A stretch of DNA of 64,000 nucleotides from Cryptomeria japonica (Eukaryota; Streptophyta; Pinopsida; Cupressales; Cupressaceae), in the NCBI RefSeq assembly GCF_030272615.1, contig NC_081415.1, forward strand, positions 505,501,373 to 505,565,372, in the 5' to 3' direction. The position numbers were made by a program, and so were the translations under genes. The number at the start of each line of letters is the position of its first letter. Within the stretch, counting starts at the first letter, position 1. The notes beneath the pieces are model-generated. The model was not told the DNA's origin, searched no databases, and saw only the letters and a program-made list of their open reading frames with translations. This document shows, piece after piece, positions 22,889 to 36,569 of this stretch.

Positions 22889-25114
22889 ATGCCTGTTGTT
22901 ACTCGCTCTCAACAAAACAAACAAAGTGAAATGCAATCAGAATCTAGCATGAATCGGAGATTATCAAATCCTTTTGAGCATTCGAATCTAGAGGATGCCA
23001 AAATTTTTGAGGAACTTCTTCAAGAATGTCAAGAAAGTGCTTCATTTCAAAAACTTGTGGAAAGCCTCATGGAAAATGACAAGGAAAAATACCTACTCAT
23101 GCTTACAAGCAAAGGGGTTAAACTTCCTGAAGGCTTTGACACAAACATATTTAGAACAAGATTTCAACATTACAAATATCTAGAACGACAACGAGAAGGA
23201 GAAGCACGTGACCCTGAGCAAGATATTCCTGAACAAAACATACCAGAACAAAATACACCAGGACAAAACATCCCTGAGCAACACATCCTCGAGCAAAACA
23301 TACCATTCCATACACCATTTCAACCTAGGATTAATGCAAGGGAAGAAATCTTCCCTCGGCAAAATAATGCGCCTTTGATTTCTCTCACTCAATAAATGCA
23401 AATGTTACAAAGACAAATGCAAGACATGCAACAAGGGACAACAGTATGATATTCATTAAATGAAATTTGTCCTTATCCGTTTGACAAAAGATTGAACATG
23501 GTACCTTTTCCTCCAAACTCAGACGTTCCCAAATTTGATAAGTACGATGGGAAAAGCGATCCCCATGATCATGTTCAAGAATTCTGCACCATGAGTCTTG
23601 AATTTGCTAACGATGACACCTATTTGATGAGGTTGTTCCCGAGAAGCTTGGGAGGACAAACAATGGAATGGTTATCCAAAATCACACCTCCTGTCAGATC
23701 ATTTGATGAACTGGTCAACAAATTCAAAACTCAGTTTTCCTATAACATTCAACATGCTATCACCATGCTAGACGTCTGTAACACCAAACAGAAAAACAAT
23801 GAAACATTAATGGTATTCCTTCAACGTTGGTGGCGCATGGTTTCACGATATCCTCAAGATATCCCTGAAAAGGAGAAAATGGAAATCTTCATCGACAACT
23901 TAAATGGTGAGATGAGTTATAGGCTCAAACTCCAATGCATACCCTCTTTCGCTAAATTAATTGAGAATGGCATTCAAGTAGAAGAAGCATGTGTCAAGAA
24001 GGGAACACTAAAATTCTTCAAAGAAGGAACGAGTTCATCAAATTACAACAATCAGAACAACAACAACTTAGACAAATCCAGATTCTGGACCAGAAACAAA
24101 AACAATGGAAATGAAGGAGGCAACGAATCACATGATCCAAAATCCAAACAACCCATGCTCACATTATCAGGAAATCCTCAAGCTACAAAGAATCCCAAAG
24201 GTGCTAACCCAGGCACTAACACTTGCACACCAAATACCAATCAAGGTCAACCCAACACCAACAATGCTCAAAAAAATCACGCAAATCAAGGACCTAATAA
24301 TAATTCACGAGGTAACACCAATAATTTCTAAAAACATGTCTACACACCACTGAGACAATCACTAGAGTCAGCATTCAGAGAACTCCTGGAAAACAAAATT
24401 ATCTCTTTACCAGCAATCAACAACTATGAACCACAAATCAAACCACCTTGGTGGAATGACTCGCACTTTTGTGATTTTCATTGCAACAAAGGTCATCAAA
24501 CAAATGATTGCATGAGATTGAAAAACATTGTTCAGGACATGATTGATAGAAGTGATTTAACGGTGGATGGTATCAAGACAAATGCTAACCACGGAGCCTT
24601 TAAGAATCCTCTTCCAAATTACAACAAGGATGGAGCTTCAACCTCGAATGATACACGTGGAGCTCATATCAATCACATCTACAATAACACCATCAATCAT
24701 ATATTAGCTAAAGACAATCAAGTCAATGTCATCACAATTTGAGATCAGCGTGATCATGAATCTGTCAACGTAACAACCAGAGCTCAAAAATATATCTTAA
24801 AGGGACATACGTCAACATCAAACACCGTGCCCAAAATTCATTATGATCTAGTTAGCCAACTGTGCAAAACTCCTGCTCAAATATCTATACTAGAGTTGCT
24901 GAAACTTTCGCCAAAACACAAAGACATATTAGAGCAAGTGCTATTAGAAACAAATGTACCTCAAGATCTGGATGCTGACAAATTCCAAGCCATGGTCGCT
25001 CATATGACAAGACCTCATAATCTCACTTTTTCTAAGCACGATAATATCTTGTTGAGTCATCCACATAATACTCCTCTCCATATTGAAGTCATAGTCTATA
25101 AACACCAAGTAAAA
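22889..25114 (+). pseudogene. gag: Gag of old Tat
   Basis: ATG 22889 (MPVVTRSQQNKQSEMQ), then a capsid-like retrotransposon-gag domain at about 23490-24000 (DPHDHVQEFCTMSLEFANDDTYLMRLFPRSLGGQTMEW), an Asn-rich linker, and a CxxH..H..C knuckle (CDFHCNKGHQTNDC) near 24470. It would form the particle and bind RNA. In-frame stops lie at 23393, 23447, 24329 and 24740. No frameshift occurs, because the parts match young Tat Gag in the same frame throughout. Confidence 0.85.
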
Positions 25115-26881
25115 TGAGTATTAATAGATGGAGGAGTTGGACTTAATATATGTACCTTAAAACTTATCTGTGCATGAGGCTTCTCAGAGGAGTCGATTGA
25201 TCCACACAAAAAGATTACTATAAAGGCATATGATGATAAAGAAAGATCCTCTAAAGGAACAGTGGTGTTGCCGATTCAAGTCGGACCAATACAAAGAGAA
25301 ACTATGTGTCAGGTCTTAGACATAGACCTCACATACAATATCTTATTAGGTCAACCTTGGATACATGAAATGCAAGCAGTGCCTTCTACATATCACCAGT
25401 GTGTCAAATTCCCCTATAATGGGCAAGAGGTTTCTATATCTGCTGATCACAATCCATTTCAACATTGTAATGCAATGGGGGCAGCCCAGGATAGTTTGGT
25501 TCCACATAATAGAGAGAAACATAATTCCTTAGCACCAGATCTTCAACAAGAGAAGTACAAATCATTACCTAGAGATTTCAAGCAGCAAATGAAAATCAAA
25601 GAACAAGGCATGGGGGAATACTCTTTGGAACCCATGTGTTTGACTAACTTACCCACATCACCTAGATCTCATGGATTACCTACATCATCAACACATCAAG
25701 CAACTCAGCCCATCACCAAGTTCGATGGCACATTCATTCAACTCAGCACTTTAGCACATGAATCCAAGGAAAAGGATATCCTTAGTTGGCTATACAAAGA
25801 TGAGGAAGAAGACAAAGCAGCTACTATGGAAATAGCTATACCCACACACCTATATGGAAAAGGCTACTTAATCATGCATCAAATGGGATACAATGGCAAA
25901 GGACCTATTGGTAAGCGTCACGAAGGTGTCACAGAACCATTGGATCCTCCTTCACAATTTAGTAAAGACAAAAAAGGATTGGGCTTTGAATTCACTCTAC
26001 TACCAAAGAAAATACCACTCAAATATCAAAAACCTCAGTGGAAAGCAAAGAAGAAGTACAAAGAAGAATCCTGGCAAGAAGCACTATTTGAGTCAACAGA
26101 GACAATCTGTAAAGAATGTGAACATCATGAAAGGAAGCAACATCAAGGGGAGTCCATCATTCACAAGAAGACAACATCTATAGAAGTCAATCATATTCAA
26201 GAACAAATATCCAACAAAGTAGAATCACCTTAGGGCAACATTATTCCTCCCTGAGAAGAAACAGTCTACGAACAGATGCAAAGAATAGAAGCAGGATTTG
26301 ACGTAGAATCAGAGAAAGCCAACAAAATAGTATCAATTATCAAAGATCTATTTTTGCCATTCAACATACCTGTTCACAACATTGAAAAGATCTTGGATGA
26401 TACCTCTGAGACTGATTCCAATGAATATGAATGGGGTAGCTGCTCAAATGCTACTGAAGATACCACTGAAAGTACTAGTTCTATATCCATTTTTCAAGAA
26501 GAACATAACACAGATGTTAGACTACTTGAATTTGGACCAGAAAATATCTATGATGCTAAGGAAAGCAAGCATCAACATTATGAACAAGTCTATACGGAAG
26601 ATGATACCATCAAAGACCTCGACGAAATCCTAGACTTCTTTAACACCCGAACCAATCACAATGAAACCTTTATCTTGACACTTACAGTAGTATAACTTGA
26701 TCCACCAAATGATTCCTTACCACTTGTCTTTTCGGACCTCATAGACTGGGACGAACCCAAAATTCATGATATACCAATTTTCCCGAATGATGAATCCATT
26801 ATCCATTACTTATGTATTGTCAACCCGAAAACACACTCTACCAGTGAATGGAATAACAATATCTGCAATCAGGAGGGTACC
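25115..26881 (+). pseudogene. pol: Protease, G-patch-like domain and linker of old Tat
   Basis: Begins at a TGA (25115) where young Tat has Arg. Retropepsin core VLIDGGVGLNICTLKL, then LLGQPWIHEMQAVPSTYHQCVKF. At about 25850-26010 a G-patch-like segment, GKGYLIMHQMGYNGKGPIGKRHEGVTEPL followed by KGLGFEF, matches the same segment of young Tat. The linker to RT is acidic and poorly conserved. Stops at 25115, 25169, 26231, 26252 and 26693 in an otherwise continuous frame. Confidence 0.8.
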
Positions 26882-29182
26882 ATGTCTCTCAGTTGCAAAA
26901 ATAAACCAAATAAAGGATCTGATGCTGAAAACCAGTCAATGAAACCTCTAGATCACAAAAAAGTAAAAATAAAGGATGCATCTAAGGGTGAAAACCTTTT
27001 TAAGGCACCTAAAGATGAGAGACTTGACACTCTTCCTGAGCATTATCATGAGAAATCACCCATATTGACTAAGCCCACTCAATCAATCAACATTGGTACT
27101 ACAGAGGCGGCCAAAAATATACACCTTGCAAAATCTCTGACAGAAGCAGAAAGGTCAAAGTTTATCAAATTTTTTAAAGAAAAGCAAATCAACTTTGCTT
27201 GGGCATATGCAGATTTTTCCGGGATTGATCCATAATTAATCATGCATCACTTGTCTATGGCTCCAAGAGCTAAACCGGTTAAGAGAAAACTGTGAAAGAT
27301 GAATCCACATGTAGCACTCATGGTCAAAGCTAAACTAAAAAAACTATTAGATGTCGGATTTATCCGACCCATCGACTATGTAGCATGGATTTCCAACATC
27401 GTACCAGTTTCAAAACCAGATGGTGGTATCAAAATATGCACAGATTTTAGAGATGTCAACAACGCCTGTCCAAAGGATGACTTTCCTTTGCCAAGTATTG
27501 ACATAATTGTAGACCTCATAGCGGGCCATGCACTGTTATCACTAATGGACGGTTTTTCAAGATATAACCAAATCAAGATTGCTCCAGAGGATCAAGATAA
27601 AACAACATACACCTGTCCTTGGGGAACATATTGTTGGAATGTCATGCCTTTTGTCTTAAAGAATGTAGGAGCAACTTATCAATGAGCAATGACAACAATC
27701 TTTCATGATATGATGCATACCTTCATGGAAGACTATGTGGATGATTTACTAGCTAAATCCTTCACCAGAGCAAAACTTATAAGCATCTTAGAAAAGATTT
27801 TTTAAAGGTTGGAAAATTTCCAAGTCAGGCTCAACCCTAAGAAGTGTGTCTTTGAGGTTACATCAAGCAAATTACTCGGTTACATAGTTTCAGCTAAAGG
27901 TATTGAAGTGGATCCAGCAAATGTACAAGCCATCATGGAGATGCCACCACCAAATAATATTAGCCAGCTCAGGTCACTACAAGGACAACTCCAATCAATC
28001 AGGTGACTCATCGCTCAACTAGCAGATAAAAGTCTCCCATTTAATCATTTGCTACATAAAAATGTACCATTCAGATGGGAAGCCAAGTGTGCCGAATCCT
28101 TCTATCAAATCAAGAAATATCTGATGAACCCACTAGGTCTAGTACCATCGATAGCAGGAAAGCCACTTATTCTCTACATTTCGACAACAGATAAATCTCT
28201 GGGGGCATTGTTAGCACAAGAAGATCAACAAGGCAAGGAACGAGCAATATACTACATCAACAGGACATTGAACGACTATGAGCTAAATTACACCTTTATT
28301 GAGAAAGCCTATTTATCTGTGGTCTTTGCCTCTCAAAAATTCTGCCACTACATGCTTGCTCACACAATTAAGCTAGTTGCAACAATTGAACCTCTCAAAT
28401 ATTTACTCAGCAAAGCAGCTCTTATAGGCTGATTGGCTAAATGGGTCATGATTCTCAGTGAATTTGATATCCACTATACGGAGCAAAGAGCTATCAAAGG
28501 ACAAGTAATAGCAGATCAACTAGTAGAAGCACCACTATCTGGTAAACAACCAATGGAGATCAAATTTCCAGACAGGGACGTTCTTGCTATCTCTACAAAA
28601 CAATGGACCCTATACTTTGATGGATCATTTACCCAACACAGCTCAGGTGTTGGCATTTTATTCATCACTCCAGAAGGACACACCATACCAAGATCCTACA
28701 GACTCATGTTTCCGTGCACAAATAACGTTGCTGAGTATGAAGCATTGGTCACAGGAATCACGATAGTTGTAGAATGGAAAATCACAGAACTAAAGGTCTA
28801 CAAAGATTCGCAACTGGTTATCAATCAAATCAATGATGACTATCAGACGAAAGATGACAAGTTGTTACCCTACAAAAGAATGGTGGATGACTTCAAACAA
28901 TACTTTGTACACATCAACTTTGCACAAATACCAAGGTTCGACAATAAAGAAGCTGATGCAATGGCTACTATCACTTCACTCCTACAAATTCCAGAGCAAC
29001 AGTCTCGTTATGAATTCCCAGTAGAGCAACTATTTTCCCTAGCCTATGACAATTCCGCATCCCAGGTCATCTACGCCTTAACAAGTTCAGACTCTCCCTT
29101 ATATGGAAAGATATATGAGTATCTTAAGACCAATATCCTACCCATTGACTTGTCCCAAAACCAAAAACGTAACTTTATCTGA
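26882..29182 (+). pseudogene. pol: Reverse transcriptase, RNase H and second (archaeal-type) RNase H of old Tat
   Basis: RT runs from about 27240 to 27900 with LSLMDGFSRYNQ and the YVDD catalytic box (27739-27750). The linked RNase H domain follows at 28150-28430 (LILYISTTDKSLGALLAQ). A second RNase H at 28600-28960 keeps its acidic residues in LYFDGSFT, NVAEYEAL, YKDSQLV and NKEADAMA, and defines the Tat lineage. Stops at 27233, 27293, 27683, 27803, 28004, 28430 and 29180. Several correspond to Arg codons in young Tat, so CGA to TGA change is likely. Confidence 0.88.
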
Positions 29183-30364
29183 CAAGCTACCCGTTATACC
29201 CTTACTGCTGATACTTTGTATTGTCAAGGTCTAGATGGTACTATTCTTCATTGCCTTGATCGTAATGAATCTGATTCCGCTTTACACGAGCTTCATGAAG
29301 GTATCTATGGCACACATTCTAGTGGTACTACTCTTGCTAAAAAGCTTCTAAGAATGGGATATTACTGGCCAACAATGGAAAAAGATTCTTATCACTTTGC
29401 AAAAAAGTGTCCTAAATGTCAGATCCATGGCAATATTATACATGCACCAGCACAGGAACTGCGGCCATTCACAACATCCTGGCCCTTTTGTCAGTGGGGA
29501 CTAGACTTAGTCAGCAAAATTTATCCCTCATCTTTAAATGGGCACAAGTTCATTATCACTGCAACAAAATATTTTACCAAGTGGATTGAAGCAGTCCCCA
29601 TGACCACAGTGACTGGGAAACAAATTGCCTCTTTTATCCTTAATTATCTGATTTGCAGATATGGAATTCCAAGTTCCATCATCACAGATAATGGACGACC
29701 TTTCAAAAACCAGGATGTCTGAGAACTATGTGAAAAATTCAAAATATAACATCGTTTCTCTACACCATACTACCCACAGGGAAATGGTCAAGCAGAAGCA
29801 TCCAACAAAATGATTTTGAAAATTTTAAAGAAGATAGTCAATGATGCAGGCAAAGATTGGCATGTACAACTCAATCCAGCACTTTGGGCATATAGAACTA
29901 GCATCCGCACACCAATAGGAGCTACACCATATTCATTGGTGTATGGATTAGAAGCAATTTTACCCCCGGAGGTAGAAATTCCATCTCTCAGAGTCTCTTT
30001 GAAAGGCTTAATCCTAGATGAAGAATATCGAGTTAACCGACTGCAAGAACTTGAACTTCTAGATGAAATATGCCAATGTGCCTACACTCATCTCAAAGCA
30101 TATCAACAATGTATGTGTAGAAGCTACAAGCACAAGGTCATCCCTAGAAACATCAAAATAGGTGATCTAGTACTCAAAGAAAATCCTAGAAATCAACAGG
30201 ATCGGGAAAAGAAAGGGAAGTTTGAACCTAACTGGTTAGGTCCCTATGTCATCATCTTAGCCTATGGATTAGGCACCTATCAACTAACTACCTTAGAAGG
30301 AGATGTGCTCGATGAACCCACCAACAACATCCATTTGAAGAAATACTACACTAGAGCAGTCTAA
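29183..30364 (+). pseudogene. pol: Integrase of old Tat
   Basis: HHCC zinc finger (HEGIYGTHSSG...CPKCQIHG), catalytic core with GLDLVSKI, TDNGRPF and GNGQAEAS giving the D-D-E triad, then a C-terminal GPY/F module (NWLGPYVIILAYGLGTYQL) ending at TAA 30362. It would insert the DNA copy into the genome. Stops at 29720 (Arg in young Tat) and 29747 (Gln in young Tat) break the core. Confidence 0.88.
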
Positions 30365-31632
30365 ATGCATGGAAAAAGTAAAAATACAAAAAAATCAAAA
30401 ATTTAGAAAAAGCAAAGAAAAAGGTACAATAAAAACAAATGGTGAAAACCTGGCAAACAGGCGCTATTGTGAGAGGACGGCTCCTCCATCTATCAAAATT
30501 TTATATCCATGCATCCAAGTACTATTGGCCATTGACCAACACCTTTATCAAACTAAGCATTATCCAGGACATACTTAGCATAGTCACTGTCCTTGTTTAT
30601 CACAAATCATTTCATCATATCCCACCATGGCTTTGTAATCACTGTACATATCCATATTGGGCAATACATTTAGCTAGGGGCAACATCGATCTGCATCCTG
30701 TCCTATCAACATATCATGCATTACAACAGACTAGGCAAATCATGTCAAAACCAAAATTCAACAAAACATGAGGAGAATCAAACACGGATACATTTAACGG
30801 ATTCACAACACATGATGGATGATTTTTTGAAGTAACAAAAGTTTTGACTATTATTGCATTTAAACTCTTTTTGAACTATTGTATCATCTACATTTTCTCA
30901 ATGATGCATCGAGCTAGAGAAAGTAACGGGGACTCCGATATCTTTTTAGTCTTCTGTCTGTGAGGCGATCACTTGTACTGTACAAAGACTTGTCTCTAGA
31001 CGTGATTCAAAGCACCTCACTGAAGACACAATTCCACTTTGCACATACAAATGATTTAATCTTGTTTGTTAATCTGCAAGCAACATTTAGGTCATCTCGG
31101 TTCAATTATATCTTGACACTTATGCCATCTTGCAAAATAAAAAATCATGTAAATTTTGCTCAGGTCATTATGGTTCAATTATACCATTATACTTGTATAA
31201 ATTTTCAACATATCCCAAACAAATCCATGCTCAGTGATGACATTACAAAGAAAGCAAAACAACATGTGGCTATACAGGGATGACCAATGCAGAATGAGGA
31301 TGCTCAAAACAATTAATTGCATATCATTTTACAATTAGTTGCATATCATTTTACAGTTAGTTGCATATCATATTATGAATTAGTTGCATATCATACATCT
31401 CATTTTCAAGATACATCTCATACATCCTGCATTATCACATCATATTCATCATATATAAAATAGCATAAGCATTGCATAATCATATAAAAAGCATCATCCA
31501 TAACACATCACATGTGGATCAAAGAAAATGGTGTCATATATATATATATATATCTCAAAATGATCAAATGTAAAAAATATGTCATGTGACCAGCGCAACA
31601 AAATGATCAAAGTACAATAGAGACCACGTCTT
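30365..31632 (+). other. Non-coding region between pol and the antisense gene of old Tat
   Basis: A/T-rich with short stray frames only. Contains the tandem repeat at 31310-31394 and a short TA run near 31537. Confidence 0.5.
31310..31394. repeat. Short tandem repeat, about 22-bp unit
   Basis: Four imperfect copies of TTAGTTGCATATCATTTTAC in a row. Confidence 0.75.
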
Positions 31633-34600
31633 TCAGGTATGACTATCTCCAGATGGTGATGGTCTCGCAGCAGATGTCCCAGCACCTGGATCTCCAAGTG
31701 GATCCTGCTGAATAGGCCCTGTCACAACCCTGCTCTCTGTCCTTGACCCCATCTCTCGGGATCGGCTTGATCTCGAGGCTGTATAGCTCGAAACTCAATG
31801 CTCCTTGGGCACCGCATCCTCATAGTGTCTCCTGTAGTACTCTGCCTCCCTGACTCTTGAAGCTAGCTCTCTCAGGGTGTCTCTCATCGGTCCACCTATC
31901 GTCGCTCTCTCCAAAACCTCTGCTCGAGCCTCAGCTCGACCCAACCGCTCCAAAGAAGTATCTTGCTCTGTAGTCAGTTGTGTAATCTGACACTGCTGTA
32001 CCAACATATGTGTCTGCAAATGCTACATTGACAACTACAACAATCTCATATGTGCATCCTCCATATGCGTAGGAATCTGCATCTACAGGGGTACCTGTGA
32101 AGGGGTACCCCCTATCCCTCTACCTGTCCTTGGCACTGGCGGAGGTAACACATCTGACCTCCTCCTCTGAGTTGGTTGCCGCATGTCCTCATACCCTCCA
32201 ACCACTGCTATCACCTCATCAACCTGCTCCTCCTCTCCAGCTCTGATCGCTAAACCCCCTCTCCCTCTATCCACTACCACCCACCGCACAACTCTCTGCA
32301 CATATCACCCTCCCACCACCATCTCCATCCCTATCTCCTCTCCTCCTCAACTCCAATCTCCCTCTAAGTGCTCGCCGACCTCTCTTACCTCCTCTATCAT
32401 CTCCTCCATCCCCTCCTCCTCCATCCCCCCCTCCCTCGTCTACCTCCTCATCATCATCAAATGCTGGAATCATCTCATCTGGATCAGATATCCTGGCTAC
32501 TACCTATGCTGCAAAGAGTCTTGCAAACTCGTGAGTCATCCCTGCATCCATGATCTCAGGGGCATAATCCTAAATCTAGCTGGCTAATTGAAATAAATCC
32601 TCTACCGCCATCATGCTGTCAATCATAGGACCCCAATCTGGGTATCCTGTCTCTGTTGAGCATATAGGCATGCTCCCTATGGTATGCCCTACTGTCACCC
32701 ATATTGCCACAACACCCGACTATGCAAAAATCTCTCTATAACAAAGGGCATCCGCCTTATCAAATACCTGGACATGAAGACATGCAACATCTCCATTCCA
32801 TCCTCAACCCATACCTCACAACTTGTATAGGGTCACCAGACGACCGTATCAATATCATCTAGAACCCTCCTCCAGTGCTCTAGTTTGCCCAGCTTGCGCT
32901 GGACAACTATCCCTCTGTACCCATATGTGTAGGCACAACCAACAAGCCTATCTCTATCTGTTAATGGCCTCGCTATGGGGATATGCTCCCATGCCCATAC
33001 TTGAAGAAATGTCACACCAGCTGATAAACTGTCATAACCTAGGTACACTACCTCATGCAGATCCCTGTATAAATGGGCCAACATAGCTGATCCCCATGCA
33101 AAATGACGGCCCTGCATCACCATGTCCTCCAACACTAATTCCCATCCAACAGACAGTCCCTTCGACCTATGGTCGGGACATAGAAAACCACCAATGAAAC
33201 CTGCTAGTACTGATGGCAGAGGAGCATAATCCAAATCCAAAAACTCGTGCCATGGGATCTCGTACCCACAAATAGTATCATCTTGGAATATCCGACGCAG
33301 TGCCTTGGTCCTACCCTCCTTTGTCTGCTCATAAGGTAGCAGTGCACCTACTACAGGAATCTGCAGAATCCGGTAGCAATCCTCGGGTGTCACTGTCATC
33401 TCGCCTGTAGCCAAATGAAAGGTGTTCGTGTCACTATGCCACCTCTCTGCCAATGCTGTCAACAAACCCCGATTTACGATAAACTGAGGCATCTCTAGCA
33501 AAGAGGTCAAACCACACTTGTCTATAATATCCCTGTCTCCCTGTGTCAATCGTGGTATCAATGACCACGGTCTCGGAAATTGCTCACGCGACTGTACTAC
33601 TCCAAGACACTCCTGTTCAAAACAACACATGTCCAATATTAGTTCCCTCATCAAACACATGGATATCAAAATCAAAATCATCTAAAAAATTTGAAAACTT
33701 TGAACAAATCTAACTCAAGTTTTACATCATATCACTCCATCAAATCATATCAAATTGTAATACAACTCAAGTTTCACAAACATATCAACTTGTAACACAA
33801 CTCAAGTTCCATATCAGCTTGTAACACAACTCAAGCTCCACAAATTCATATCAATCACATTCATATCCAAAAACTTGAAAAACTTTGACCAAATTTAAAT
33901 CAAGTTCCACAACATATCCAAAATCACAACAAAATCTATATCAACTTGCAACATCGCAAAACAAATCAAGTTGTATCAAAACTCATATTGGATGCACTTA
34001 TCACATCAATGACAACAGACACAAAGATTGGCAACAATTCACTTATCCCAGCGAACTTGACATCAACCTACAAAATTTTCTCATTCACAAATCCCACTTT
34101 CCCATCAAATTTTTTCTATATGCGCTAACCTATCCTATCTAGGCGCCAAACTGCATCTCACATGCTAACTTGTTTTGTCTACACGCCACCCGACCAACCC
34201 TGTGCGCTAAACAAACCCTACGTGCTATCTTTTTCTTCGAAAGTGCCCTCTAAAAACCCCTATGTGCTAAGACCCTCTATGCACTATTCTATCCCCTCCA
34301 TGTGCTACACATTTAACCCTATGCGCTAGGTTACACCTATGTGCTATCTAACCCTACCCATGCGACCTCCTACAAGCCCTATGCGCTAGGTTTACCCTAC
34401 GTGCTACCCGTTTTACCCTCTGCGCTAGCCTATTCACCCGGTGCGCTAACCTAACTTGAGGTGCTACCCTAACCTAACTATGCGCTAGCCTAATAATTTC
34501 GGATGCTACCCTATTCACTAAAATCCTACGTGCTACACAATTTTTCGTATGCGCTACGCTTTCGACGCTATGCGCTAAAACGTAAAATCCGCATGAAAAA

Positions 34601-34738
34601 TTTGAAAAAAATACCAAAAATGACAAAATCAAAAATCCAAAAAGGGTCAAAAGGTTGACTTACCGGTGGTCCATATGCCGTGGGCCTCCAATACCTCCAC
34701 ACGCGCTCGAATTGATGAGTAGAATACGGAATCGACAT
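31633..34738 (-). pseudogene. Antisense two-exon plant-mobile-domain gene of old Tat (decayed)
   Basis: Exon 1 at 34664-34738 is 25 codons (starts MSIPYSTHQFERVWRYWRP, ends GPP), followed by GTAAGT. The intron is 33613-34663. Exon 2 is 31633-33612 after an AACAG acceptor, phase 0. It encodes a plant mobile domain (TSLLEMPQFIVNRGLLTALAERWHSDTNTFHLATGEMTVT...), an Asp/Gly/Arg-rich segment and a coiled coil (SLERLGRAEARAEVLERA). Both exons align with young Tat at 44637-47429, including exon-1 length and splice phase. Stops and at least two compensating frameshifts after 32835 inactivate it. Known: host PMD proteins MAIN and MAIL1 act in silencing and meristem maintenance. The role in the element is unknown. 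Confidence 0.8.
34167..34575 (-). repeat. TAGCGCAT word array in the antisense intron of old Tat
   Basis: About 22 copies on the minus strand of TAGCGCATA, TAGCGCAGA, TAGCACGTAGG, TAGCACATA and related words, inside the intron of the antisense gene. They are the same words as in the sense leader, here oriented with the antisense transcript. Confidence 0.8.
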
Positions 34739-34810
34739 GTTGACTCTTCTCCAAAAGTCTCTCTCTCCAAGGTCAACAAGCACAAATGAGACAAAACAAT
34801 GCACTTTTCC

Positions 34811-34819
34811 CCTTTTATA
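34811..34819 (-). promoter_or_regulatory. TATA box of the antisense gene in old Tat
   Basis: TATAAAAGG on the minus strand, about 75 bp upstream of the exon-1 ATG at 34738. The homologous position in young Tat also carries a TATAAAT box. Confidence 0.6.
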
Positions 34820-35138
34820 GGGTGAATTGAAATTAGGGTTTGGAGATGGGGCATGTAGCTTGCTCGCGGTCTCTGTCTAACCCTAACAAACATTATTTAT
34901 CGGGAGATGAATCAACTTTTCACATTCCACATTGACAAAATTTTAAAATGGAAACAAAGTTATCAAATTAAATCAAATTTTCCAAATTTTGATTCATCTC
35001 CCGAGGGGGCATTATCAACATCACTTATCAAATCTAGGGCACGACATGAAAATCTTAAAAACAACATCACACTGATCATAATCAAATTTTGACGACACAT
35101 CATTTTCTTTGAATTAACATGTGCACACACACCACTTC

Positions 35139-35152
35139 AAAGAGGGGCAAAA
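35139..35152 (+). other. Polypurine tract of old Tat
   Basis: AAAGAGGGGCAAAA directly before the 3' LTR. The core AAAGAGGGGCAAA is identical in young Tat. Confidence 0.85.
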
Positions 35153-36564
35153 TGTAGACGTATAAAAATGACCATATTCCTAAATGAATATTTTATGTTC
35201 ATTCCTCTATTTAGTTAAATTTAATTTAATTAAATTACCTACATTCTTCTATTTTATTAAGTAAATTATTCAATTTACTTAGTTAAATTCACTTATGTCA
35301 TTTAAATTGAATAAATCATTTATTCAATTAAACCCCCTCTCTCTACTTTTAATTAAATTTATATTTAATTAATAGTTTACCCCAAATTGAATAAATCTAA
35401 TTTATTCAATTTCCCAAATTGCAACCAAATTGAACTAAAACATTTTATTTTAATTAAATCTTTTTATTCCTCATCCACTTGCAAAATACTACATCTCCCA
35501 CTTGCATCCTAACCCTCTTCCTAACCCCCTTCTAGATTCTTCTAATCACTTCTAAATTAGCCTAACCCATCTCCTAAATATTGTCACATCCCTAGGCAAG
35601 GGGAAGTCACTTCTCAAACCCTCAAAGTCTTTGAAAGCCATTAAAGGCTTCAACAACTTAACTTTGAAAGTCTTCCAAACCATTAATGGTTAACTCAACC
35701 CTCTTGCATGGTTGGAGACTTTTTGACTAACTCAACCTTCATCTAACCCAAGGGTCTCATCAAGCATTCATTGCTTTGACCATAGTTATCCCTTTAATCC
35801 TTGCACAAGAGTTTATCCTTTGGGTAAAAGCTTTATCCAATGGATAATCCTAACCTAACCTTAACTCTTACCACCTAGGGTAACCATGAGGGCTTCTCAG
35901 GCATTTAATGTTTCCACCCTCCCCTCTCAACCAGTCTTATGTTGACAATTGTCACCATTTCATTGGTGCAAATTGCAAACATGGATTGATAACTTTCAAT
36001 CTTGACCTTTGATAAAATCTTTCAATCTAGGCCATCCATTGCCCTATTTTCACTATAAATAGGGCTCTCCCTCCTCCATTTTAAAGGGACACACAATCTT
36101 TTAGTATCATACTTATGCTCAATTTTAGCACATCTACTCTCTCTTTGCAATAGAAATTAATCTAATAAACATCTTAGAATAATTCCTTTATCATTAGCTT
36201 AAATCATACAACTAATATAGCATGTTAGGATAGTATTTATACTAATCTTGTCATCTTATAATCTAGTTTGTTGCATTTATAGAATCATGCAAATATAGGA
36301 TGCATTCTCATGTTAAAATCAACCAAAGCATCCCTCATTCTTGCATTTGTCATCCCTAAACCACTTTGCTCAGTGATCTGAGAGCAAAGACATTGGTTTG
36401 AGGGACCTTGTGAGATAGAGAACCATGGAACCAACCTTGGGAAGTTGAGTCATCCTTCATGACTCCATAGCTTGCACCAAGAAGTCTTGTGGGTGTGTGG
36501 ATAAGTCCCTTTGAGCTTCATTTTTCACATTTTAAGTTTCATTGACCCACTTTTCCCGCGCACA
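35153..36564 (+). repeat. 3' LTR of old Tat
   Basis: 1412 bp from TGTAGACGTATAA to CCGCGCACA. About 35 substitutions and no indels against 18380-19791. Confidence 0.92.
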
Positions 36565-36569
36565 GGTAG
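36565..36569. repeat. Target-site duplicate GGTAG, right copy
   Basis: Matches 18375-18379. On the minus strand it forms the CTA CC of the interrupted gypsy-X ORF. Confidence 0.9.

Larger units (their letters stand above)
18380..36564 (+). mobile_element. Complete Tat-lineage Ty3/gypsy element ('old Tat')
   Basis: 18,185-bp plus-strand element with 1412-bp LTRs, TSD GGTAG, primer site, polypurine tract, gag-pol and an antisense gene. Tat membership is shown by a second RNase H (28580-29000) between the RT-linked RNase H and the integrase. Hand comparison of the LTRs gives about 35 substitutions and no indels (about 2.5%). Gag-pol stays in one frame for 2492 codons but contains 18 stops, so this copy cannot encode its own proteins. 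It lies inside the downstream ORF of gypsy-X. Confidence 0.93.

Noticed and set aside
31537-31552. TA dinucleotide run
   Set aside because: Ordinary short microsatellite.
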